From Rhodospirillaceae bacterium (GTDB lineage: Bacteria > Pseudomonadota > Alphaproteobacteria > Rhodospirillales > 2-02-FULL-58-16), in contig JAUXMA010000139.1 in the NCBI GenBank assembly GCA_030623425.1, positions 1 to 5,543 of the forward strand: a stretch of 5,543 bases of DNA, read 5' to 3'. Every line of letters starts with the position of its first letter. Within the stretch, counting starts at the first letter, position 1. Under the pieces are notes generated by a model. That model was not told the origin of the DNA. It saw only the letters and a list, made by a program, of their open reading frames with translations, and ran no database searches. This document shows, in pieces, positions 1 through 4,596 of the stretch. A program made the position numbers and the translations under genes.

Positions 1-2
1 CG

Positions 3-755
3 AGCCCGCCTGCCGAGGCGCGCCCCGAGGCGGCGGCCCCGTGGACGAAGCCGGCGGCACCCGCCGCCGACGAGGCGCCGCAACCGACGGACGCGCCGCA
101 ACCGTCGCAGCCGGCCGCTGCCTCTCAACCGGAGAGGAGTGCCGAGGAGAAGGCCCCCGGCGGGACCGCGGCGGAGCCGCGTCCGGCCCAGCCGCCGCGG
201 CCGAGCCGTCCTCCCGAGGAGCCCCCCAAGGCGCCCTCCGAGGTGGCGGCCCCGTGGATCGTGCCGGCGGCGCCCGCCGACAGAGCACCGCCGCCGACGG
301 ACACGCCGCAAGGGGAAGGAATCGATCCGTGGAGCGGGTCGCCGGCGTCGGCAGACAGGGACATGCCGCTCCCGGATGCCGAGGCGACCAAAACGGCCAG
401 CCCCAGGGGCTTCACGGAGTCCCGGGGAGGCGCTTGCGGGAATGCCATGGGCGACGGCGGATCGAAAGCGGGAGCGCCTTCCGCGAGCGGGCCTTCGCCA
501 TCGGATTCCCGGCCGGTATCTGGGCTCCAGGAGATTCCCGTTGAAGATTTGTCCATCGGAATCTTTAACGCGGTTTCCGACGGTATCGGCGCGGTCGTGA
601 AGACGACTTCTTCGGTGGGCTCCGTTGTCGCTACCGAGACGCGGCTTAGGGTCAAGGCGATCGGGTCCGAAACCGCGACTGAATTCGGGGTGCTGCGCAA
701 GTTCGTGGCCAAACTCGTGTGCGGCACGAAGGACGAAAAGAGTAACGAGGTTTGA
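3..755 (+). CDS. mamJ: MamJ-like acidic/proline-rich magnetosome chain protein, C-terminal part (5' end outside window)
   Basis: The frame is open from the window edge to TGA at 753-755, giving 250 codons without a start, so the N-terminus is missing. Roughly the first 170 residues are low complexity, rich in Pro, Ala, Glu and Ser, with a diverged repeat of 71-residue period. The last 75 or so residues are different: a Gly/Ala/Val/Ser-rich, mildly hydrophobic stretch (LSIGIFNAVSDGIGAVV, then SSVGSVVATE) and a short charged tail (KLVCGTKDEKSNEV). In Magnetospirillum, MamJ is encoded directly before mamK, has a repetitive acidic central region and an Ala/Gly-rich C-terminal region, and attaches magnetosomes to MamK filaments. 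Position, composition and architecture therefore point to MamJ or a functional analogue. I cannot show residue-level homology, since this family is very poorly conserved. The acidic content is lower and the Pro content higher than I expect of Magnetospirillum MamJ. It shows no protease, PDZ or CXXCH motif, so it is not the end of MamE. Confidence 0.62.
   Translation, partial: SPPAEARPEAAAPWTKPAAPAADEAPQPTDAPQPSQPAAASQPERSAEEKAPGGTAAEPRPAQPPRPSRPPEEPPKAPSEVAAPWIVPAAPADRAPPPTDTPQGEGIDPWSGSPASADRDMPLPDAEATKTASPRGFTESRGGACGNAMGDGGSKAGAPSASGPSPSDSRPVSGLQEIPVEDLSIGIFNAVSDGIGAVVKTTSSVGSVVATETRLRVKAIGSETATEFGVLRKFVAKLVCGTKDEKSNEV
27..311 (+). repeat. Two diverged coding repeats, 213 bp (71 codons) apart
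   Basis: Codons at 27-101 (EAAAPWTKPAAPAADEAPQ followed by PTDAPQ) and at 240-311 (EVAAPWIVPAAPADRAPP followed by PTDTPQ) align at 18 of 25 residues with one single-codon gap. The DNA is similarly related, and the offset of 213 bp is an exact multiple of three. Inside the first copy the 12-mer GCGCCGCAACCG occurs at 75-86 and again at 93-104, a nested six-codon repeat. This fits a repeat-expanded linker region such as the central domain of MamJ. More copies may lie before the window. Confidence 0.7.
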
Positions 756-844
756 AGCCCGTTTCGTTTCCCTGGACGCGGCGGTGACGATAGCGGGGCG
801 TTCAGGGAGAACCGAAATATGACGGATGAGCAAAGGATAACACT
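756..844 (+). other. mamJ-like to mamK intergenic gap
   Basis: This 89-nt gap holds no credible gene. Two ATGs, at 819 and 826, open only very short frames that are out of frame with mamK. A weak possible stem (TCCCTG near 770 with CAGGGA near 803) has a long loop and no T-run, so it does not look like an intrinsic terminator. No convincing promoter was seen, which fits read-through from the upstream gene. Confidence 0.4.
832..837 (+). promoter_or_regulatory. Ribosome binding site of mamK
   Basis: AAAGGA lies 7 nt before the GTG at 845. An in-frame TGA at 827-829 and no other start codon after it make this GTG the most upstream possible start. Confidence 0.7.
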
Positions 845-1906
845 GTGGCTGAAGAACTTGTGACAAGCAAAGTCGATGCCGGCTCGGGCGGCCCGCTTCT
901 GATTGGTTTCGATCTCGGGACTTCATGGACGGCGATTGTGACAAACCGCGATCACAGGAAACGTATCCGTTCGGTGGTCGGCTACCCGCGGGACATGATC
1001 GGTATCAAGTTGTTGGGCCAGCCGTTCGTGGTCGGGGAAAAGGCGTTCGGAATGCGGTCCTACGTCGACCTTCGCAGTCCGCTGAAGGAAGGGGTTTTGA
1101 GGGCGTTCGTCGAACGGGATATCGAGGTCGCGCGCGATTTCGTCGGCCACACGATCAATAACCTCAACCCGGGCGGGGAAGAGGAAGTCTGCGTCATCGT
1201 CGGTGTTCCGGCGCGTTCGTCGAACGCCAACAAGGACCTGATGGTAAAGGTTTTCCAGGAATTCACGGACGTGGTGCAGGTGATCTCGGAACCGTTCCTG
1301 GTGGCGTACAGCCAGGGGACCCTGGTCAACTGCCTGGTCATCGACATCGGCGCGGGCACGGTCGATATCTGCGCGTTGAAGGGCGCGATGCCGGGTGAGA
1401 AGTCTCAGGTTACGGTGAAACGGGCGGGGAACTTCGTCGACGAGAAGCTGGAAGCGCTGATTTCCGAGACCTATCCGGGCGTACAGATCAACCGCCACAT
1501 CGTGTGCAAGCTGAAGGAAGAGCACAGCTACGTGGGCCAGCCGGACGAACAGATCATCGCCGATTTTCGCGTCGACGGTAAGCCGGTTTCTTATGACATT
1601 ACCGATGCAGTGGGCGCGGCGTGCGAGACGCTGTTGCCGGGGATCACGGAAGCTGTGGAGCGGCTGATTCAGACGGTTTCGCCGGAAGACCAGGAAACCA
1701 GTTTGCAGAATATTTTCGTCGCCGGCGGCGGTTCGGGGATCAAGGGAATCGATCAGCTCATCGCCGACGCACTCAGCGATTACGGCGACGTCGGCGTGAC
1801 CTGCGTGACGGACCCGATCTATGCGGTTGCCACGGGGGCGCTGAAGCTGGCGTCCGAATTGCCGCCGCAGTACTGGGAACAATTGGGCAGCACCACCGAT
1901 TACTGA
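845..1906 (+). CDS. mamK: MamK, actin-like magnetosome filament protein
   Basis: MamK is a bacterial actin that polymerises with ATP into cytoplasmic filaments along which magnetosomes are aligned and segregated. The 353-residue product has the full actin fold signature: phosphate-1 loop GFDLGTSWTA at 21-30, phosphate-2 motif DIGAGTVDICALKG at 167-180, and adenosine motif FVAGGGSGIKGI at 291-302. MamK-specific stretches are also present: SVVGYPRDMIGIKLLG (43-58), FVVGEKAFGMRSY (61-73), IVGVPAR (118-124), SEPF (148-151) and a C-terminal ELPPQYWEQLG (338-348). These match Magnetospirillum MamK closely as I recall it, and the length is near the usual 347-360. The acidic residues expected for ATP hydrolysis (E149 in SEPF and D167) are retained, so the filament should be dynamic. 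The GTG start has a good ribosome site and leaves 17 residues before the first strand. It follows the mamJ-like gene, its expected partner, by 89 nt, and mamL follows after 45 nt. Confidence 0.97.
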   Translation: MAEELVTSKVDAGSGGPLLIGFDLGTSWTAIVTNRDHRKRIRSVVGYPRDMIGIKLLGQPFVVGEKAFGMRSYVDLRSPLKEGVLRAFVERDIEVARDFVGHTINNLNPGGEEEVCVIVGVPARSSNANKDLMVKVFQEFTDVVQVISEPFLVAYSQGTLVNCLVIDIGAGTVDICALKGAMPGEKSQVTVKRAGNFVDEKLEALISETYPGVQINRHIVCKLKEEHSYVGQPDEQIIADFRVDGKPVSYDITDAVGAACETLLPGITEAVERLIQTVSPEDQETSLQNIFVAGGGSGIKGIDQLIADALSDYGDVGVTCVTDPIYAVATGALKLASELPPQYWEQLGSTTDY

Positions 1907-1940
1907 TCGGGGCGGTGACCGGAACGACGGTGGAATCCGG

Positions 1941-1947
1941 AGAAGGA
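1941..1947 (+). promoter_or_regulatory. Ribosome binding site of mamL
   Basis: AGAAGGA precedes two consecutive GTG codons, 1952 (4-nt spacing) and 1955 (7-nt spacing), with an ATG at 1961 (13 nt). Spacing alone favours 1955. The family N-terminus, which as I recall begins MVR, favours 1952. The difference is one residue. Confidence 0.55.
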
Positions 1948-1951
1948 TACC

Positions 1952-2194
1952 GTGGTGAGAATGATCGTTTACCTGATTATCGGCGCCTTGGTGGTGCTTT
2001 TCGCGTCGCAAAACCTGGAGATCGTACCCGTCTACATCTTCACGGGGCGCGCCATCGAGGTGCCGTTGATCATGATCGTCGCCGTTTCGTTCTTCGCCGG
2101 GTTAGTCGCTGCGATTGTCGGCGTCATCCAGAAGGCGATTCGGCGCCACAAGCGCAAAAGCAGAGTCATAATCGATCCACGGCGCAATATGTGA
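1952..2194 (+). CDS. mamL: MamL, small magnetosome membrane-formation protein
   Basis: The product is 80 residues with two hydrophobic helices (about 4-19 and 38-60) separated by a short loop, then a strongly basic tail (KAIRRHKRKSR, 61-71). The pattern LFASQN, a Val/Phe-rich strand, VPLIMIVAVSFFAGLVAAIVG resembles LapA/DUF1049-type membrane proteins, the fold class to which I believe MamL is related. In Magnetospirillum MamL is about this size and is essential for magnetosome membrane invagination. Its positive amphipathic tail is thought to insert into the cytoplasmic leaflet and help bend the membrane. Identity rests on this architecture plus position between mamK and mamM. There is a 45-nt gap after mamK and the same strand, so co-transcription is likely. 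The chosen start is the first of two tandem GTGs. Confidence 0.9.
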   Translation: MVRMIVYLIIGALVVLFASQNLEIVPVYIFTGRAIEVPLIMIVAVSFFAGLVAAIVGVIQKAIRRHKRKSRVIIDPRRNM

Positions 2195-2286
2195 TGACGA
2201 TGAAATTGAGCAACAAGTACGGATATTCAGAACCGGTTCGTGGCTCCCACCCGGGGCGCGATGGCCGGCCGGGCGAAAGGGGATAA
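2194..2286 (+). CDS. Possible 30-codon ORF bridging mamL and mamM (doubtful)
   Basis: ATG at 2194-2196 overlaps the last base of the mamL stop (TGATG arrangement). The frame runs 30 codons to TAA at 2284-2286, leaving six bases before the mamM ATG. The peptide begins MTMKLSNKYGYSEPVRG and ends GRPGERG. It has no hydrophobic segment and resembles no family I know. No strong ribosome site precedes it, although re-initiation after mamL would not need one. Stops are rare in GC-rich DNA, so an ORF this short can easily arise by chance. Confidence 0.2.
   Translation: MTMKLSNKYGYSEPVRGSHPGRDGRPGERG
2276..2283 (+). promoter_or_regulatory. Ribosome binding site of mamM
   Basis: AAAGGGGA lies 9 nt before the ATG at 2293. 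A second purine run (AAGGA, 2285-2289) sits too close, at 3 nt, to be the main site. Confidence 0.65.
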
Positions 2287-2292
2287 GGACAA

Positions 2293-3198
2293 ATGAGATA
2301 CAGGAAATGTGTCCGATGTTCCCGGACGGTCGGCTGGGTCGGCCTGGTTACCAGTGCGGTTTTGATGGTCCTGAAGGCTTTCGTCGGGCTGGTTTCAGGG
2401 TCTCAGGCGATGGTCGCCGACGCTATGTATTCGGTGAAGGACCTGGTCAGTTCGTTCATGGTTATCGTCGGCGTGTCGGTGTCCGAAAAAAACCTGGACC
2501 GCGAACACCCGTATGGCCACGGCAAGGTGGAATTCGTCTTGTCGATGTTTGTCAGCATCATTTTCCTTGGCCTTACGGCGTTCCTGATGGTCTACGCCAT
2601 CAGCACGCTCCTTGACGACACCATCCACCGGAAACCCCACCTGATCGCCCTGTGGGCGGCCTTCTTGTGTATCGCCGTGAACACGAGCCTGTATTACTAC
2701 TCGCGGTGCGTCGCCATCGAATCCAACAGCCCCTTGGTGAGGACGCTCTCCAAGCACCACCATGCCGACGCCGCTTCATCGGCGGCCGTGGCCCTTGGAG
2801 TTATCGGCGCGCATTATTTCGATATGCCGTGGATCGATACCGCGGTCGCGGCGCTGGAAACGGCCCACCTGATGTATCTGGGCGGGGATGTTTTCTGGCA
2901 TTCGGCCAAGGGACTGATGGACCGCAACATCGAAGACACGACCCGCAGCCGGATCAAGGAACTGGTGGAAGGGGTCGAAGGCGTCGAGGAAGTAAAATAC
3001 CTTCGGTCCCGTTACGTGGGCCAGGACATCTTGTCGGAAATCGTCATCGGCGTGGATTCCGGGATCTCGGTCATGGCCGCCAGCGCCATCGCCGACAAAG
3101 TCAAGCAAGCCGTCGCCAAGGCGATACCGCGCCTGGGTTCATTCCAGGTTCGAAGCGAGGGCAGAAGCGCCACCGCCATGGAAAAAATGGGGGCCTGA
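2293..3198 (+). CDS. mamM: MamM, cation diffusion facilitator (magnetosome iron transporter)
   Basis: MamM is a CDF-family transporter that carries ferrous iron into the magnetosome lumen by proton antiport and stabilises its paralogue MamB. The 301-residue product matches Magnetospirillum MamM along its length as I recall it: an N-terminal CVRC pair (C6, C9) and GWVGL, the TM1-TM2 segment KAFVGLVSGSQAMVADAMYS, HPYGHGKVEF at 72-81, SRCVAIESNSP at 137-147, KHHHADA at 154-160 and HYFDMPWID at 174-182. The transport-site residues Y46, D50, H155 and D159 are all present. Six membrane helices cover roughly residues 13-200, and the cytosolic domain is about 212-301. In that domain the known regulatory residues W247, D249, H264 and H285 appear as L247, E249, S264 and Q285, whereas E289 is kept (see findings). 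The C-terminus is about 17 residues shorter than the 318-residue Magnetospirillum protein. The start is ATG with a good ribosome site. The gap after mamL is 98 nt. Confidence 0.97.
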   Translation: MRYRKCVRCSRTVGWVGLVTSAVLMVLKAFVGLVSGSQAMVADAMYSVKDLVSSFMVIVGVSVSEKNLDREHPYGHGKVEFVLSMFVSIIFLGLTAFLMVYAISTLLDDTIHRKPHLIALWAAFLCIAVNTSLYYYSRCVAIESNSPLVRTLSKHHHADAASSAAVALGVIGAHYFDMPWIDTAVAALETAHLMYLGGDVFWHSAKGLMDRNIEDTTRSRIKELVEGVEGVEEVKYLRSRYVGQDILSEIVIGVDSGISVMAASAIADKVKQAVAKAIPRLGSFQVRSEGRSATAMEKMGA

Positions 3199-3203
3199 TC
3201 CAC

Positions 3204-3266
3204 ATGCGGGCTGTATTCGGACCGGCAACGGATAAACGATTTGCGACGCGAGGGTCGTGCCGGTGA
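3204..3266 (+). CDS. Possible 20-codon leader ORF before mamN (doubtful)
   Basis: ATG at 3204 opens 20 codons (peptide starting MRAVFGPATDKRF), with TGA at 3264-3266 overlapping the GTG at 3263-3265, a GTGA arrangement typical of translational coupling. Only a G-run near the mamM stop could act as a ribosome site. No family resemblance was seen. Chance is the default explanation. Confidence 0.15.
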   Translation: MRAVFGPATDKRFATRGSCR

Positions 3267-4579
3267 ACGCCGGGGTAACCATTTTCGTTTTCGTGATCGT
3301 GTTCGCGCAGATCTACTTCGGGACGCTGGACCGGCGTCTTGCCGTTCTATTGGGCGCCGGCGTCATCTTCGTTTACGGCCTCGCGGCGGGTTTCCTGACT
3401 CCGCGCATGGTGATCGACGCCATCTATTTCGAGGTCCTGGCCCTGATCTTCGGCATGTCGGCCATTTCCGCGCTTTTGGCCCGCTCCGGCCTGTTTTCGC
3501 TGATCGCCAAACGCACGGTTTCGGGGGCCTTGGGAAACGGATGGTGGGTTTTGATCTCGCTTTCCCTGGTGACCTACGGCTTCTCCCTGTTGGTCAACAA
3601 CCTGGCGACCATGGTCATCATTCTGCCGGTGACGCTGACCATCTGCTTGCATATGAAACTCAACCCGGCGCCCTTGGTGATCGCCGAAATCATCGCTTCC
3701 AACCTTGGCGGCGCGTCGACCATGGTCGGGGATTTCCCCAACATGATTATCGCCTCGGCGGGGGATTTGCATTTCCTGGACTTCATCGGCGGCATGATGG
3801 CGCCGTGTGTGATGCTGCTGGCGGTGATGCTGGGATATTTCCATTTCTGCCGGGCCAAATTCGAACCCGAAAGCGGCGCCGGCGGCGCCGGGATCGAAGC
3901 GAACCCGGATTTGCAGGATCCGGTTATCGACCGGCGTTTGATGAGTGCCGGTTTGACCATTCTGGGCATGGTTCTGGTCGGCTTCCTGTTCGCCGAAGCG
4001 ATCGGATTGCGCCCGGGCTGGATCGCGGTCACGGCCGGGGCCTTGGTTCTGATCATTTCCGGGCGCAGCGAAGGAACGGACTGGTTCACCGCCTTCGGCG
4101 GGCAGGACATCGTGTTCTTTATCGGCCTTTTCGTGATGGTCGGCGGACTGGTCGCCGCGGGCACCCTGGACGGGGTTCTCTGGTTCATCGAGACCGTCAG
4201 CGGCGGAAACGGGCTTCCGATGATGCTGGTGCTGATGTGGATCGCCGCCCTTTCGACGATCTTTCTCAATGCCGGGGCGGCGACGGCTTTTTTCGTCCCC
4301 GTGGCGTCCAACCTTCATGCGGGTCTGGCCGATCCGGCCGTCTATTGGGCGTTGTCGTTGGGTGTTCTGGCCGGATCATCGGCCGCGTTGACGGGCGCCA
4401 CCGCCGGTCCGGTCGCTGCGTCGCATCTGGATCGTTTCGTGAAGGAGCATCCCGAAATGAAGGATTTCATGACCTCCGGGGCCCGGCTCGATTTTCGGGG
4501 GTATTTGTGCTGGGGAATGCCGGTGGCGGGAATTTTTCTAATGATTTCAAGCCTCTATATTATAATCATCGCCAGATGA
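3263..4579 (+). CDS. mamN: MamN, NhaD/ArsB-type membrane ion transporter
   Basis: The 438-residue product is a polytopic membrane protein of the ion transporter superfamily that includes NhaD Na+/H+ antiporters, ArsB and CitMHS. Two inverted halves are visible. The first carries LLVNNLATMVIILPV (109-123) and SNLGGASTMVGDFPN (146-160), the family's SN-GG-T-x-GD-PN signature. The second carries LNAGAATAFFVPVASNL (335-351) and LAGSSAALTGATAG (369-382). A Gly-rich hydrophilic cytosolic loop lies at about 197-228. MamN is proposed to export protons released by magnetite formation, which is inferred from the family rather than demonstrated. Length equals that of Magnetospirillum MamN (about 437). 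GTG 3263 is chosen because GAGGG at 3250-3254 is 8 nt away. GTG 3257, two codons longer, is only 2 nt from it. Position after mamM and 17 nt before mamO is the canonical mamAB order. Confidence 0.94.
   Translation: MNAGVTIFVFVIVFAQIYFGTLDRRLAVLLGAGVIFVYGLAAGFLTPRMVIDAIYFEVLALIFGMSAISALLARSGLFSLIAKRTVSGALGNGWWVLISLSLVTYGFSLLVNNLATMVIILPVTLTICLHMKLNPAPLVIAEIIASNLGGASTMVGDFPNMIIASAGDLHFLDFIGGMMAPCVMLLAVMLGYFHFCRAKFEPESGAGGAGIEANPDLQDPVIDRRLMSAGLTILGMVLVGFLFAEAIGLRPGWIAVTAGALVLIISGRSEGTDWFTAFGGQDIVFFIGLFVMVGGLVAAGTLDGVLWFIETVSGGNGLPMMLVLMWIAALSTIFLNAGAATAFFVPVASNLHAGLADPAVYWALSLGVLAGSSAALTGATAGPVAASHLDRFVKEHPEMKDFMTSGARLDFRGYLCWGMPVAGIFLMISSLYIIIIAR
4561..4566 (+). promoter_or_regulatory. Perfect TATAAT box inside the mamN 3' end, possible internal mamO promoter
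   Basis: TATAAT at 4561-4566 lies 30 nt before the mamO ATG in an unusually AT-rich patch (about 4531-4570) of an otherwise GC-rich region. The hexamers 16-18 nt upstream (around 4537-4544) are poor matches to TTGACA, so a sigma-70 promoter is weakly supported. The patch also encodes the hydrophobic end of MamN (LYIIII), which may explain its AT content. Confidence 0.2.
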
Positions 4580-4582
4580 AAT

Positions 4583-4587
4583 AAAGG
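4583..4587 (+). promoter_or_regulatory. Ribosome binding site of mamO
   Basis: AAAGG lies 9 nt before the ATG at 4597, just after the mamN stop, and fixes the mamO start. Confidence 0.65.
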
Positions 4588-4596
4588 TTTCGCACC

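Noticed and set aside
125..727. Open frames on both strands over the mamJ-like region
   Set aside because: GC-rich repetitive DNA leaves several frames open. The frame ending at 755 is preferred because its C-terminal composition becomes protein-like after 540, its repeats are in frame, and it lies just before mamK. The uncertainty is reflected in its confidence.
3..755. Reading the first gene as the end of mamE
   Set aside because: MamE ends in PDZ domains and has CXXCH haem motifs. Neither is present.
765..810. Stem-loop before mamK as a terminator
   Set aside because: The stem is only 6 bp with a loop of about 30 nt and there is no T-run.
923..2011. Long minus-strand open frame (362 codons) opposite mamK
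   Set aside because: The + strand encodes an unmistakable MamK. The antisense product is His/Arg/Asp-rich low-quality sequence typical of the mirror of a GC-rich gene.
3347..4318. Long minus-strand open frame opposite mamN
   Set aside because: The + frame carries the transporter signatures and membrane segments. The antisense product is Gln/His/Arg/Gly-rich with no recognisable domain.
3241..4584. Overlapping + strand frame of 447 codons in the mamN region
   Set aside because: It is Arg/Gly/His-rich with no membrane segments, in a second frame over the real mamN, and is an effect of high third-position GC.
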